From: Enterobacillus tribolii
GTDB taxonomy: Bacteria; Pseudomonadota; Gammaproteobacteria; Enterobacterales; Enterobacteriaceae
Direction of reading: 5' to 3'
NCBI RefSeq assembly: GCF_003363015.1
Contig: NZ_QRAP01000001.1
Location: forward strand, 357,162 to 421,161
DNA: 64,000 nucleotides
The notes under the pieces were generated by a model. That model searched no databases. It had not been told where the DNA came from and saw only the letters and a program-made list of their open reading frames with translations. This document shows positions 10,468 to 19,460 of the stretch, in pieces (positions within the stretch are counted from its first letter, which is position 1; the number at the start of each line of letters is the position of its first letter). Made by a program: the position numbers and the translations under genes.

Positions 10468-11523
10468 TCAACTGCGTACAACCCGGTTTTTTCCAAGCTC
10501 CTTGGCCCGGTAAAGCGCCGCGTCGGCGCGCCTGAAAGCGGCAACCATCGGAGCCTGCCCGGAATGGTAGGCAATGCCGAAGGAGAGCGTAACAACGATC
10601 GTGCTGCCATTCGGTAAACGGAACGGATGAGCGGCGATGCGTTTTCTCAGGTACTCGCAGTGGCGGACGCAGTCGGCGATGCGGTTATCATTGCGCACGA
10701 TGGTGAATTCCTCCCCGCCGTAACGCGCGATGAAGTCTCCGCCGTCGTTGGCTTCCCGCAGCAAAAACGCCACTTCGCGCAGTACCTTGTCGCCGGCCAG
10801 GTGGCCGTGAATGTCGTTGAGCTGCTTGAAATTATCGATATCAAGCATTACCAGGCAGCAGGGTGTGCCGCTCTGCTCCAGTTCGCTCAGGTGCTTACTC
10901 AGCGCGTGGCGGTTATGCAGGCGGGTCAGGGCATCGTGGCGCGCCGAATCCTGCGCGCTGAAGAAGGTGCTGAGGTGGCGGCGCATTGCGCTGAGCGCCT
11001 GATAACAAATCAGCAGGCAAAGGAAAGAGATAATCTGATAGATCAGACCTTCGAGCTGCATCTGCCGTTCGTTCAGGGCGGGGGAGGCCACCAGCAGGCG
11101 GAACAGGGTGAGCAGGGAAATGACGATCAGAAACGGCGACAGCCGGTTATATCGCCACACCCTGGCTACCAGCATCGGCAACAGCATCAGGCTGAGGACA
11201 ATGTTATCCAGTACGATGCCGCCGGTGAAGGTGACGTTGATTAACAACGCGAGAACGCCGGGCAACCACCCGGCGATAAACGTTACCAGCAGAATGGGGA
11301 CAAACTCGAAGCTGTAATAAGCTTCCTGAGTGATGTAGAGCTTGTTGACCGTCAGATGCAGGGAAACCAGCCCGGCGATCAGGCCGAACAGCACCCGGCG
11401 CCAGGGGGCCGAACGGTAGCAGAGTGTGTCGCGGCGGCTAAGAAAATAGTAACCTGCCGACAATGAGGCATAAGTGATACATGCGTTAACGTATAACGTA
11501 TCGAGAGACAGCAACGATAGCAT
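10468..11523 (-). CDS. Membrane-bound diguanylate cyclase (5TM plus GGDEF)
   Basis: A 351-residue protein. The first ~185 residues hold about five to six hydrophobic segments of the kind seen in 5TM-5TMR-LYT sensor regions. A C-terminal GGDEF domain follows (about 190-350), with [29 protein letters not shown] and an intact active-site loop [15 protein letters not shown] is a catalytically competent variant, so the protein should make cyclic di-GMP from two GTP. No inhibitory RxxD was recognised immediately before the active site. The ATG at 11523 is preferred over a TTG three bases upstream. It sits between mnmA (terminator in between) and hflD, where E. coli has no gene, so it is a likely insertion into a conserved block. 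Confidence 0.9.
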   Translation of the reverse strand: MLSLLSLDTLYVNACITYASLSAGYYFLSRRDTLCYRSAPWRRVLFGLIAGLVSLHLTVNKLYITQEAYYSFEFVPILLVTFIAGWLPGVLALLINVTFTGGIVLDNIVLSLMLLPMLVARVWRYNRLSPFLIVISLLTLFRLLVASPALNERQMQLEGLIYQIISFLCLLICYQALSAMRRHLSTFFSAQDSARHDALTRLHNRHALSKHLSELEQSGTPCCLVMLDIDNFKQLNDIHGHLAGDKVLREVAFLLREANDGGDFIARYGGEEFTIVRNDNRIADCVRHCEYLRKRIAAHPFRLPNGSTIVVTLSFGIAYHSGQAPMVAAFRRADAALYRAKELGKNRVVRS

Positions 11524-11605
11524 CAATATTCCCGTCGATTGGTACGGATGATTATGGCTGGCGTAGTTCCGGACTCTGTTCTAATACGGAAACAAAGACA
11601 AAATG

Positions 11606-11637
11606 GCCGGGAAACCGGCGCAAAACCGTTTCCCGGC
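11606..11637 (-). terminator. mnmA terminator
   Basis: Ten-base-pair perfect stem GCCGGGAAAC / GTTTCCCGGC just after the mnmA stop; on the minus strand it is followed by CATTTTGTC. It should separate mnmA transcripts from the diguanylate cyclase gene downstream. Confidence 0.7.
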
Positions 11638-11645
11638 AACCTTGA

Positions 11646-12749
11646 TTATACTGTCAGCCGCTGTTCGATAACGCCGCCGCCAAGGCAAACTTCGTCCTGA
11701 TAAAACACGGCGGACTGGCCGGGCGTGACGGCCGCGACGGGTTCGTCAAAGCGCACTTCAATGCGCTCTGCGTCCAGCGGCGTGACAGTGCAGGGAATAT
11801 CAGCCTGGCGATAGCGGGTTTTAACCGTGCAGCGGAACGGCGCGGTAACGTCGTCGCGGGACACCCAGTGCAACTGCTGGGCAATCAGCCCGGCAGAGAA
11901 CAGGCGCGGATGATCGTGCCCCTGGGCGACCACCAGTACGTTGTTGGCGACGTCTTTATCCACCACATACCAGGGGTTTTCATCGCCATCTTTGGTGCCG
12001 CCGATCCCCAGTCCTTTACGCTGGCCCAGCGTGTGATACATCAGCCCCTGATGCTCGCCGATTTCCGCCCCGTCCACGGTGAGGATTTTGCCGGGCTGGG
12101 CCGGCAGGTAACGGCCGAGAAAATCGCGGAATTTACGTTCGCCGATGAAGCAGATCCCGGTGGAGTCCTTTTTCTTCGCCGTCGCCAAATCAAGCTGCTC
12201 TGCGATGCGGCGCACCTCGGGCTTTTCCAGTTCTCCCACCGGGAACAGGCTTTGCGCCACCTGCTCATGGCTCAGGGTATAAAGGAAATAGCTCTGATCT
12301 TTATTGGCGTCGATGCCGCGCAGCAGTTCAGTTTTACCGTTCGTGTCGCGACGGCGCACGTAATGGCCGGTGGCGATAAAGTCCGCGCCCAGATCTTCAG
12401 CGGCGAATTCCAGGAAGGCTTTAAACTTAATCTCTTTATTGCACAGAATATCCGGATTGGGCGTACGGCCGGCTTTATATTCTTCGAGGAAGTGCTCGAA
12501 AACGTTATCCCAGTATTCCGCGGCGAAGTTCACCGTGTGCAGTTCAATGCCCAGCCTGTCGCACACGGCCTGGGCGTCGGCCAGATCGGTGGCGGCGGAG
12601 CAATATTCTTCGTTGTCGTCTTCTTCCCAGTTCTTCATGAACAGACCAGCAACCTGATATCCCTGTTGCTGCAATAAATAAGCGGATACGGAAGAATCAA
12701 CGCCGCCGGACATACCGACGATCACTTTTTTCTGGCTGTTATCTGACAT
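11646..12749 (-). CDS. mnmA: tRNA-specific 2-thiouridylase MnmA
   Basis: A 367-residue cytoplasmic enzyme that thiolates U34 of tRNA-Lys, -Glu and -Gln, using ATP and sulfur relayed by TusE. The PP-loop [15 protein letters not shown] lies at about residues 12-26. The two catalytic cysteines are visible in [12 protein letters not shown] (near 100) and [13 protein letters not shown] (near 197). The ATG at 12749 gives the E. coli-like start MSDNSQKKV; an upstream in-frame start would add 20 unconserved residues. Upstream is nudJ, as in E. coli. Confidence 0.96.
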   Translation of the reverse strand: MSDNSQKKVIVGMSGGVDSSVSAYLLQQQGYQVAGLFMKNWEEDDNEEYCSAATDLADAQAVCDRLGIELHTVNFAAEYWDNVFEHFLEEYKAGRTPNPDILCNKEIKFKAFLEFAAEDLGADFIATGHYVRRRDTNGKTELLRGIDANKDQSYFLYTLSHEQVAQSLFPVGELEKPEVRRIAEQLDLATAKKKDSTGICFIGERKFRDFLGRYLPAQPGKILTVDGAEIGEHQGLMYHTLGQRKGLGIGGTKDGDENPWYVVDKDVANNVLVVAQGHDHPRLFSAGLIAQQLHWVSRDDVTAPFRCTVKTRYRQADIPCTVTPLDAERIEVRFDEPVAAVTPGQSAVFYQDEVCLGGGVIEQRLTV

Positions 12750-12848
12750 GAATGTCTCACTGACTGGAATGAAAAAAAGTTTATTTCTAAAGGGAGCGAA
12801 TTCTACCACAGTGCAATACGCAGCGCACGGGCGAACGGCCCCCGGAGG

Positions 12849-13304
12849 TCAGCGGGCAGGCGGGCGCCAGTTAAATGCGCTGAGGATCTCCAGCGGATAG
12901 CGCTCCGGACGCTGATAACGCAAAATGCTTTCCCGTACCAGCGGCGAGCGCAGCCGGTCAGAGGTGATGATCTCACCGGCGCTCAGCCACAGGCAACGGT
13001 CGATGTCGCTGTCGTGCGGCTGGGTCGGCGGCATGTCCGGCAGATCAATGGCGAACGTAAAGCGCAGGAACGGCGTGGCGTCGGGCGCAACCCATTGGTA
13101 CATCTGGAGCAGCGACTGCGGCGCCGCGTCGATGCCGGTTTCTTCCCACAGCTCACGCACGGCGGCCTCAATCAGCGTTTCATCGGCTTCCAGATGGCCG
13201 GCAGGCTGATTCCAGGTTGCTTTGCCGTTGATGGTTTCCTCAACGGTAAGGAATTTGCCCTGTGACTGCACCACGCAGGCAACGGTAACGTGCGGTTTTA
13301 GCAT
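12849..13304 (-). CDS. nudJ: Phosphatase NudJ (Nudix hydrolase)
   Basis: A 151-residue Nudix enzyme. In E. coli, NudJ hydrolyses thiamine hydroxymethylpyrimidine diphosphate and nucleoside di- and triphosphates. The Nudix box runs from [12 protein letters not shown] to RELWEETGI (about residues 37-59), with all metal-binding glutamates present. The sequence is very close to E. coli NudJ from [12 protein letters not shown] onward. It lies between rluE and mnmA, the conserved enterobacterial order. Confidence 0.95.
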   Translation of the reverse strand: MLKPHVTVACVVQSQGKFLTVEETINGKATWNQPAGHLEADETLIEAAVRELWEETGIDAAPQSLLQMYQWVAPDATPFLRFTFAIDLPDMPPTQPHDSDIDRCLWLSAGEIITSDRLRSPLVRESILRYQRPERYPLEILSAFNWRPPAR

Positions 13305-13346
13305 AGGAATATATTTACCCGAATAAGTTGGGGAGGCCGGTTCATA

Positions 13347-13988
13347 TTATTCCCCGGCGTAAAATGAGGCGGTAATGTCCCGCCATTCACCGCTGGCAAG
13401 ATTATCCAGCGTAACGTCACCCATGGCATAACGGATCAGCCGCAGGGTGGGAAAACCGATATGCGCCGTCATACGCCTGACCTGGCGATTACGGCCTTCA
13501 AACAGCGTCACCTTCAGCCAGGCTGTGGGAATGGCCTTGCGTTCGCGGATCGGCGGATTGCGCGGCCACAGCCAGGCGGGTTCCTCCACCAACTGCACGC
13601 CGGCCGGCAGCGTCGGGCCATCCTTCAGCGTGAGGCCGTCACGGAATGTCTGCAAGACGGCTTCGTCAGGAATACCTTCCACCTGAACGTAATAGACCTT
13701 GCCGGTACGTTTGCCCGGCTGCGTTAAGCGCGCCTGCAATTTTCCGTCGTTGGTCAGCACCAGCAGACCTTCGCTGTCGCGGTCAAGACGCCCGGCGGCG
13801 TAAACGCCGCTGACGGGAATAAAATCCCTGAGCGTGGCGCGGCCGTTTTCATCGGTGAACTGCGGCAGCACGTCGTAGGGCTTGTTGAAGATGATCACCC
13901 GACGCGGCGCGGCCGGGTGGGGCGCTTTGGCTTTCGCCCGCATCCTGGCAGAGTTAACGCCGTGATTTCTAACAGGGAATTTAGACAT
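13347..13988 (-). CDS. rluE: 23S rRNA pseudouridine(2457) synthase RluE
   Basis: A 213-residue pseudouridine synthase of the RsuA family. The catalytic aspartate is in [19 protein letters not shown] (about residues 67-85); other family blocks are [35 protein letters not shown] and [20 protein letters not shown]. RluE acts on 23S rRNA U2457 in the peptidyl-transferase region. The ATG at 13988 gives a basic N-terminus and a length near E. coli RluE (217); the upstream in-frame ATG at 14075 would add 29 residues inside the icd promoter spacer. It is divergent from icd, as in E. coli. Confidence 0.95.
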   Translation of the reverse strand: MSKFPVRNHGVNSARMRAKAKAPHPAAPRRVIIFNKPYDVLPQFTDENGRATLRDFIPVSGVYAAGRLDRDSEGLLVLTNDGKLQARLTQPGKRTGKVYYVQVEGIPDEAVLQTFRDGLTLKDGPTLPAGVQLVEEPAWLWPRNPPIRERKAIPTAWLKVTLFEGRNRQVRRMTAHIGFPTLRLIRYAMGDVTLDNLASGEWRDITASFYAGE

Positions 13989-14302
13989 AGTAATTACATG
14001 GATAAAATGTGATCCCAGTATACCTGAAATCGCATTCCGATTGGCGACGGGCAAGAATTCAAGTATTATTGACACGCATCTTACATTGTCTTAACAAGCC
14101 GTGTGTTTTAACACGTTGAGCATGAATTGACCGTAGAGTGAACCACGGGTTTTTCGCCGGTGGCCTGATTAAGGTCACGGGCTGAAAAACGCGGGTATCC
14201 AGGCGCACATTGCCTGGTCCGGTAAAGTAAATCCGGACATGACCACGGGCTCAGGTTTTAACCGATACGCACAAAGTAGAAATTGCGCTGAAGGAGAGGT
14301 GA
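13989..14302. promoter_or_regulatory. rluE-icd divergent promoter region
   Basis: Intergenic spacer between rluE and icd. A perfect -35 hexamer TTGACA lies at 14069-14074, with a weak -10 (TAACAA, 14092-14097) after 17 bases. This would give icd a leader of about 200 bases. A good ribosome-binding site (AAGGAGAGG) precedes the icd ATG. No operator was identified. Confidence 0.45.
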
Positions 14303-15556
14303 ATGGAAAGCAAAGTAGTTGTTCCGGCAGAAGGTAAGAAGATTACGGTTGATGCTAAAGGGAAACTGGTTGTTCCGAATAACCCGGTAATCCCGTTCAT
14401 TGAAGGCGATGGCATCGGCGTAGACGTTACCCCTGCGATGATCGATGTAGTGGACGCGGCGGTTGAGAAGGCGTACCACGGCGATCGCAAAATCTCCTGG
14501 ATGGAAATCTATACCGGTGAAAAATCCACTGAAGTATATGGCAAAGACGTCTGGCTGCCGGAAGAAACGCTGGATCTGATCCGCGATTACCGCGTGGCGA
14601 TTAAAGGCCCGCTGACCACGCCGGTTGGCGGCGGCATCCGTTCCCTGAACGTTGCGCTGCGCCAACAGCTTGACCTGTACATCTGCCTGCGTCCGGTGCG
14701 TTACTACCAGGGTACGCCCAGCCCGGTTAAACAGCCGGAATTGACCGACATGGTCATCTTCCGTGAAAACTCTGAAGACATTTACGCCGGTATTGAGTGG
14801 AAGGCCGACAGCGCTGAAGCTGACAAAGTGATCAAATTCCTGCGCGATGAGATGGGCGTGAAGAAAATCCGCTTCCCGGAACATTGCGGCATCGGCATCA
14901 AGCCGTGCTCTGAAGAAGGCACCAAGCGCCTGGTGCGCGCGGCGATTGAATACGCTATCACCAACGATCGCGAATCCGTGACGCTGGTGCATAAAGGCAA
15001 CATCATGAAGTTCACCGAAGGCGCGTTCAAGGACTGGGGCTACCAGCTGGCACGCGACGAGTTCGGCGGCGAGCTGATTGACGGCGGCCCGTGGGTGAAG
15101 ATCAAGAACCCGGCCAACGGCAAAGAGATCATCATCAAAGACGTTATCGCCGATGCTTTCCTGCAACAGATCCTGCTGCGTCCTGCGGAGTATGACGTTA
15201 TCGCCTGTATGAACCTGAACGGCGACTACATTTCCGACGCGCTGGCGGCTCAGGTCGGCGGTATCGGTATTGCGCCGGGCGCCAACATCGGCTCCGACTG
15301 CGCGCTGTTTGAGGCGACTCACGGCACTGCGCCGAAGTATGCCGGCCAGGATAAGGTTAACCCCGGCTCAATCATCCTTTCCGCGGAAATGATGCTGCGC
15401 CACATGGGCTGGACCGAAGCCGCAGACCTGATTGTTAAAGGCATGGAAGGGGCGATCGCCGCCAAGACCGTGACCTATGACTTCGAGCGTCTGATGGAAG
15501 GCGCTAAACTGCTGAAATGTTCAGAGTTTGGTAAAGCTATCATCAAGCACATGTAA
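14303..15556 (+). CDS. icd: Isocitrate dehydrogenase, NADP+-dependent
   Basis: A 417-residue TCA-cycle enzyme converting isocitrate and NADP+ to 2-oxoglutarate, CO2 and NADPH. It is almost collinear with E. coli Icd (416 residues). The substrate loop [13 protein letters not shown] contains the serine that AceK phosphorylates in E. coli. The family signature [19 protein letters not shown] is near residue 300, and the NADP-binding region [19 protein letters not shown] follows. It is a single-gene unit ending in a strong terminator. Confidence 0.98.
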   Translation: MESKVVVPAEGKKITVDAKGKLVVPNNPVIPFIEGDGIGVDVTPAMIDVVDAAVEKAYHGDRKISWMEIYTGEKSTEVYGKDVWLPEETLDLIRDYRVAIKGPLTTPVGGGIRSLNVALRQQLDLYICLRPVRYYQGTPSPVKQPELTDMVIFRENSEDIYAGIEWKADSAEADKVIKFLRDEMGVKKIRFPEHCGIGIKPCSEEGTKRLVRAAIEYAITNDRESVTLVHKGNIMKFTEGAFKDWGYQLARDEFGGELIDGGPWVKIKNPANGKEIIIKDVIADAFLQQILLRPAEYDVIACMNLNGDYISDALAAQVGGIGIAPGANIGSDCALFEATHGTAPKYAGQDKVNPGSIILSAEMMLRHMGWTEAADLIVKGMEGAIAAKTVTYDFERLMEGAKLLKCSEFGKAIIKHM

Positions 15557-15580
15557 TTGATGCTGTGATTGGTCAGATAA

Positions 15581-15608
15581 GCGGGAGCGTCATGCTCCCG
15601 CTTTTTTT
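15581..15608 (+). terminator. icd intrinsic terminator
   Basis: Eight-base-pair stem GCGGGAGC / GCTCCCGC with a five-base loop, followed by seven T residues, 25 bases after the icd stop. Confidence 0.92.
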
Positions 15609-15894
15609 ATTGCCGGAACAGCAGGTCCGCCCGCCGTGATTTAAATAATAACGAATAAAAAAATCAAATTAATAAATGACAAATAGCAGAGTACGACCCT
15701 GTAGAAAAGTTTAGAAAAACGTTCCCATCTTAAAGTTTGTTATTTCTCTGACGCCAATACGACGCCACCATACTAATTGAAGCACTATTTTTTCTGCCGC
15801 AGGTAAAAGAGCAGGTAAACTAAGTTGCGTCTGAGTTTTATTATTTCGTAGAGCGGATCGCCGACCAAACCGCTATAATGCTGGTATGATGCGC
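15609..15894. other. AT-rich spacer after icd
   Basis: Nearly 300 bases of AT-rich sequence between the icd terminator and the broken mini-gene at 15895-16054. No gene, RNA or mobile-element end was recognised. Confidence 0.4.
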
Positions 15895-16054
15895 TCAACG
15901 CCGGGGCTGCTCAGGAAAACAGGCGATAATTTCCCTGAGTATCCGAATGCGTTGCTCCGGAGACAGGTAAAATAGTGAGTTTATTTTTTCAGGCCTTTTT
16001 TCTTTTTGATAGAGAGATAAAAGTTGATGTAAGTACTGTTCAGTTTTACACATA
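15895..16054 (-). pseudogene. Frameshifted mini-gene with a consensus ribosome-binding site
   Basis: An ATG at 16054 (minus strand) is preceded by AAAGGAG with seven bases of spacing, close to ideal. The frame starts MCKTEQYLHQL but stops after 21 codons. If one T of the T5 run (five A's on the plus strand at 16019-16023) were removed, the frame would continue to 52 residues and end EIIACFPEQPRR at the stop at 15895. The downstream part is amphipathic and charged (for example SPEQRIRILREI). This looks like a small protein gene with a one-base frameshift. A true 21-residue peptide or a sequencing error in the homopolymer are alternatives. The family is not recognised. Confidence 0.35.
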
Positions 16055-16199
16055 ATTTAGCTCCTTTACGTAGTGTTTTTTTATCATATAACCAGAAAAG
16101 ATGAAGAAAAACTGAATAATTGCGGTTTATTGTTCACCTTTTTGATCGGTTGGGGCGGAGATGTAATACGATAACAAATGAGAAAATAACAATTCTGTC

Positions 16200-16220
16200 C
16201 ATGTTCAGAAAAAGAACATG
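16200..16220. promoter_or_regulatory. Inverted repeat, possible operator
   Basis: Perfect 7-base arms CATGTTC and GAACATG separated by seven bases (AGAAAAA), about 34 bases upstream of the -35 box of the unknown gene at 16312. The geometry fits a dimeric regulator site just upstream of a promoter. The binding protein is unknown. Confidence 0.45.
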
Positions 16221-16253
16221 GGGAAGCGTGCGCCAGAAAACAAAAAAAATTTT

Positions 16254-16281
16254 TTGCACTTTCCCGGCGTTGGTTTATAGT
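16254..16281 (+). promoter_or_regulatory. Sigma-70-type promoter for the 116-residue protein
   Basis: TTGCAC (16254-16259), a 16-base spacer and TATAGT (16276-16281), 30 bases before the ATG at 16312. Confidence 0.6.
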
Positions 16282-16311
16282 CTCGATGCATCCACTTACA
16301 AGAGGTTCTCT

Positions 16312-16659
16312 ATGACTTCAGCCATAGATGACGTCGACCGCTTGTTCTGCGAAATTGCAGCAATAGAGCTTGGGAACGGTCGTTTCGTTATCACGGATGA
16401 TGAAGGTCAGCAGTTCTATATAAAGGTTCAGGATAGAAGATTGCTCCGATACCACAGATTTGATGAAGGTGATGTTATTCTCCCGCAAGGAGAGCTCCCC
16501 CAAACCCAGGAAGAGGTCAGGGCGTTTGCGGAAAGATATCTTGGAAAAGAGTTCGTACGGAATGATGGATGCCCAATGACGGATAGCGATTATGAAGAAG
16601 TGAAGAAACTGATTCATATTACATATGAGATGAGTGTGCAACAGGATAGTACGCTTCAT
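16312..16659 (+). CDS. Small acidic cytoplasmic protein of unknown function (116 residues)
   Basis: I do not recognise this gene. The start at 16312 is supported by AGAGG upstream, a good promoter 30 bases before and a terminator after the stop. The protein has no signal peptide or membrane segment. It is acidic and mixed alpha/beta in appearance, with short charged stretches (GRFVITDDEGQQFYIKVQ; TDSDYEEVKKLIHITYE). An inverted repeat upstream suggests regulation. It is transcribed alone in a stretch absent from the E. coli icd neighbourhood. Confidence 0.7.
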
Positions 16660-16695
16660 TAGATCAAAGATATTTCTTATTTCCCACTACACACC

Positions 16696-16718
16696 AAACC
16701 CGCGCTTCGCGGGTTTTT
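16696..16718 (+). terminator. Intrinsic terminator after the 116-residue protein
   Basis: Stem AAACCCGCG / CGCGGGTTT with a three-base loop and a T5 tail, 37 bases after the stop codon. Confidence 0.85.
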
Positions 16719-16930
16719 CGCGTCTGGAGGAAATAGCACGTTATTTTCGATAAAGCGCATGAAGCTAAAACACGCCGCGTTATTATTCCTTTTACCCTGT
16801 CGCTGCTATTAATAACGATAACGTTGAAAATACGCGGAACAGCAGAAAATGATCCGGTCTGTGAAAAGGGGATTCTGATTTTTTGAGGTAAGTTGTGTTG
16901 ATGGTGTTATTAAAGAAACGGGGAAAAGTG
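16719..16930. other. Non-coding spacer
   Basis: No gene or RNA was recognised between the two facing terminators. Confidence 0.4.
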
Positions 16931-16973
16931 AAAAGGCGCATTTCCTCCCGCATAAAGCAGGAATGCGCCTTTT
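16931..16973 (-). terminator. Terminator of the repeat-protein gene
   Basis: Long imperfect stem with AAAAGGCGCATT / AATGCGCCTTTT arms lying just after the stop of the minus-strand gene at 16995; its arms start and end in A/T runs. Confidence 0.7.
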
Positions 16974-16994
16974 GCAGATGTTGATAACAGGCCG

Positions 16995-17420
16995 TTAAGC
17001 GCGTTTTTCTTCCTGAGAAGGACGCTTGCCGTCCGGGTGTTGGCGTTCTCCTTCCTTCATATTATGCTGCGGCTTTTCGCCTTTGCGATCGGAACGCTCG
17101 CCATCGGGTTTACGATCCGGACGTTCACCATCAGGTTTACGATCCGGATGCTCGCCATTGGGTTTACGATCCGGGCGTTCACCGTCGGGTTTACGGTCCG
17201 GACGCTTAACGTCCTTATTGGTATCTTTATTGTATTCTTTATGCTGCTTATTTTCGTGCTGAGGACGTTTCCCATTATCAGGGCGATCTTTTTTATCTTT
17301 GTCGATCTGATGTTTTTCCACGCCGGGAGGGGGCATATCACCCGGCTTTTCATTTTCGGCGAATGCCAGAGGGCTGGTGAGAATTCCTGCGACGGCCAGC
17401 GCCAGTATCGTATTACGCAT
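16995..17420 (-). CDS. Exported highly charged repeat protein (PDRKPDGER repeats)
   Basis: A 141-residue protein of unknown function. It has a clear Sec signal peptide (MRNTILALAVAGILTSPLAFA). The mature part lacks hydrophobic residues almost entirely and is built of Pro, Asp, Lys, Arg, Glu, Gly and Asn. Residues 73-112 contain four copies of a nine-residue unit (R/H)PDRKP(D/N)GE and a degenerate fifth. The composition predicts an intrinsically disordered, probably periplasmic or secreted polypeptide. A terminator follows. Cation binding or a stress role would be guesswork. Confidence 0.78.
   Translation of the reverse strand: MRNTILALAVAGILTSPLAFAENEKPGDMPPPGVEKHQIDKDKKDRPDNGKRPQHENKQHKEYNKDTNKDVKRPDRKPDGERPDRKPNGEHPDRKPDGERPDRKPDGERSDRKGEKPQHNMKEGERQHPDGKRPSQEEKRA
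17085..17204 (-). repeat. 27-bp tandem repeats inside the charged exported protein
   Basis: Four near-perfect units and one partial unit, each 27 bases (nine codons, PDRKPDGER). Slipped-strand copy-number change would keep the frame, so length variation between strains is expected. Confidence 0.85.
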
Positions 17421-17623
17421 GATTCCTTCCTTTTGCTAATAAAACATCAATCACGATGACTGTGACGCCGAGTATAAGGAGCGGAAGGAACCATGGACAA
17501 TGAGACTTTTCCAGCAAATCAGAAACTACACAATTGTTTCATGATTGATTAAATAAAAGCCAATTATGGTGAGGAGGGAGCCGGGCGTTTGTTACTTCAT
17601 GAAAAAGCGCATTCAGCAAAATA

Positions 17624-17650
17624 GCCGGGCGCGCGGGAATATCCCCCGGC
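17624..17650 (-). terminator. Possible terminator of the lipoprotein operon
   Basis: GCCGGG / CCCGGC arms with a long loop; read on the minus strand they are followed by TATTTTG. It lies about 20 bases past the stop of the small lipoprotein gene. Confidence 0.5.
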
Positions 17651-17669
17651 GAAGAAAATAGCGGAGCAA

Positions 17670-17801
17670 TCAGAAGCTGATTCCGGAACCGACGCCAACG
17701 CCAATTCCGATACCGCTGCTGCCCGCACCGCCGCCGGCATGAATACCGGTACCGGCGCAGCCGATGAGTATGAATGCCAAAAGCAGAGGAATAATCTTCA
17801 T
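17670..17801 (-). CDS. Glycine-rich mini-lipoprotein (43 residues)
   Basis: A 43-residue protein starting MKIIPLLLAFILIGCAGTG. It has a short basic start, a hydrophobic core and a lipobox (LIGC) predicting lipidation at Cys15. The mature part is only about 29 residues, almost all Gly, Ser, Ala, Ile and Val, ending VGVGSGISF. The ATG at 17801 is preceded by GGCGGTGA. It starts 33 bases after the stop of the exported 394-residue protein, so they probably form one operon. The family is not recognised; small Gly-rich entericidin-like or outer-membrane lipoproteins are comparable in style only. Confidence 0.72.
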   Translation of the reverse strand: MKIIPLLLAFILIGCAGTGIHAGGGAGSSGIGIGVGVGSGISF

Positions 17802-17834
17802 AATTCACCGCCGTGAGAAATGTACATTATATGT

Positions 17835-19019
17835 TCAGTCACAGGGTTCATCATTATTGTAAACCACCTGAAGAGCAACCATTTTTTCCCCCATAAAGTA
17901 AAACTCCAACAGGGCGCCATTGTCGGAAGGCGGGGTAACGTCGATTTCGGTGGTGTAATAAAATTGGCGTGTGAAGCTTGCCTGGCGATCGTCTTCATTT
18001 TCCTTTGCGGCGTCATCCAGCTTCGCCCATGCTTCATAGCCCTGAATGTAATAGGGAATATTCATGGCGTAGATGTCACGCGCATCGTCAAAATAATTGC
18101 TGACAGGGTCCGGATCGCTGTCTGCCGTCGGGCTTTTACGCAGGACAGAGAAGCTGTAGCTGGCCGAAAGCGCGGAAATCAGCGCGTACGCGGACGTTTT
18201 TCCGGTGATGGTCATGCCGCCGAGCGTCATGGTCAGGTTGTGCGGAATGCCGATGAAGTTGCTGACGCCGACGCCGTTCAGGCCGACATTAAAAGCCGCG
18301 TTTTCATACTGATAGTATTTCCAGTCGGGATGCGCGGCGCAATCCCCGCCAATCAGGTTGTAGTTGTTGCCGATGTTAACGGGTTTGCCAAGCACGATAG
18401 CCAGCATGTCCGGCGTCAGCGGCATCTCTTTGTCGAGATCGAGAACCAGCGGCACGGCAAGCCGGGCGGGCACCGGCAGGGGGATTAAAGCATCCCGTTT
18501 GCCGGGATGGCTGCGCAGTACCCACTCGCGCGGGGCGCCTGACGCGCCCTGAGCTGAGCGTGGCGTGATTTTCCCGTAGATTACGCCGTTTTCGATGCGA
18601 TCGAATGTGCGCAGGGTTTCCGCCGCGGATGTGCTGGTCAGCACTTTACCGCTCATTTTCCAGCCGTTTTTGTCCTGAAGATAAATCGCGTAGTAGTTAT
18701 ACCAGTCCCGGCCGGGGCCGCCGATATCGCTCAGCCCTTCCCAGGTGAAAGGAACCAGGGCGTCGGCTTTGCCGTCGTGATTCAGATCGCCGAACAGAAT
18801 GGGAAGCCCCTGATGCTGGCCGTGTTCAAAGGGCAGATACAGGTGATTTTCCGACGCTTTCTCTTTTTCCAGCAGGCTTCCTTTGTCTTTTCCGAACGCT
18901 GCGAGCAGCGAGCGCACGGTTTCCGGCGGTACGTTTTGCGGCTGAAAAGCGATGCCGCTTTCACCCGCCGCCGCGTCGAAGGCCAGAAATAACAGTAGGG
19001 TTAACGCCGTTTGTTTCAT
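17835..19019 (-). CDS. Exported protein of unknown function (394 residues)
   Basis: I do not recognise the family. The protein has a Sec signal peptide (MKQTALTLLLFLAFDAAAG). Early in the mature part is a calcium-loop-like motif, FGDLNHDGKADALVPFTWEG (near residues 75-95), similar to FG-GAP/EF-hand-like loops. Later there are two cysteines, in GGDCAAHP and at the C-terminus (EPCD). The ATG at 19019 is used; an in-frame GTG directly before it is less likely. A Shine-Dalgarno-like TTAGGA precedes it. A mini-lipoprotein gene follows 33 bases downstream, suggesting a periplasmic pair. Confidence 0.72.
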   Translation of the reverse strand: MKQTALTLLLFLAFDAAAGESGIAFQPQNVPPETVRSLLAAFGKDKGSLLEKEKASENHLYLPFEHGQHQGLPILFGDLNHDGKADALVPFTWEGLSDIGGPGRDWYNYYAIYLQDKNGWKMSGKVLTSTSAAETLRTFDRIENGVIYGKITPRSAQGASGAPREWVLRSHPGKRDALIPLPVPARLAVPLVLDLDKEMPLTPDMLAIVLGKPVNIGNNYNLIGGDCAAHPDWKYYQYENAAFNVGLNGVGVSNFIGIPHNLTMTLGGMTITGKTSAYALISALSASYSFSVLRKSPTADSDPDPVSNYFDDARDIYAMNIPYYIQGYEAWAKLDDAAKENEDDRQASFTRQFYYTTEIDVTPPSDNGALLEFYFMGEKMVALQVVYNNDEPCD

Positions 19020-19178
19020 CACGTCCTAACCTGAAAAGAGAAAACACCCAAAAACGCGGCTTATTAAAGCACAGCCGCTGCCGGATTATCGGCATCCGGC
19101 AGCGAGGAATATTTGCATAGTGTAAATAATTGGTGCGTGTTGTAACTTTTGCGGAACGTGTTGCCGGAAAAAGCGTTG

Positions 19179-19460
19179 TTATACCAACGGAACTTCTGCA
19201 GGCATCTGACTCATGGTAGTCACGTAGGCTTCTTTCAGAACGCTGGCAAAATGCCGGACTCCTTCCAGGGTCGGCATGGCGCCCAGCAATCCTAAGGCGA
19301 ACCAGCAAGACATCAACAGCCCGAGAAAGGCGAACAGAAATGCGCTGATGGGGCGCTCTTTCCGACGGCAGGTGATATTCAGTGAGCTGGAAAAAAACAT
19401 CATAACCGCGCTGAATAGCTCCCAGCGGGCAAAGACGATACCGGAGATCAGGGCACTCAT
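19179..19460 (-). CDS. yjcB: YjcB-like inner-membrane protein
   Basis: A 93-residue protein that resembles E. coli YjcB (93 residues): the block RWELFSAVMMFFSSSLNI and then a second hydrophobic segment with SCWFALGLLGA correspond to YjcB RWQLLSAVMMF and ACWFAMGLLGI. Two membrane segments are predicted and the function is unknown. The ATG at 19460 is chosen because AAGGAAAC lies just upstream; the longer in-frame extension to 19511 is not conserved. Confidence 0.75.
   Translation of the reverse strand: MSALISGIVFARWELFSAVMMFFSSSLNITCRRKERPISAFLFAFLGLLMSCWFALGLLGAMPTLEGVRHFASVLKEAYVTTMSQMPAEVPLV

Noticed and set aside
15541-15760. Prophage attachment site at the 3' end of icd, as for e14 in E. 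coli
   Set aside because: No duplicated icd end, integrase or phage gene could be seen downstream; the icd terminator follows normally.
17026-17262. Plus-strand frames across the charged repeat gene
   Set aside because: They arise from the 27-bp repeats read on the other strand and lack start signals; the minus frame has a signal peptide and terminator.
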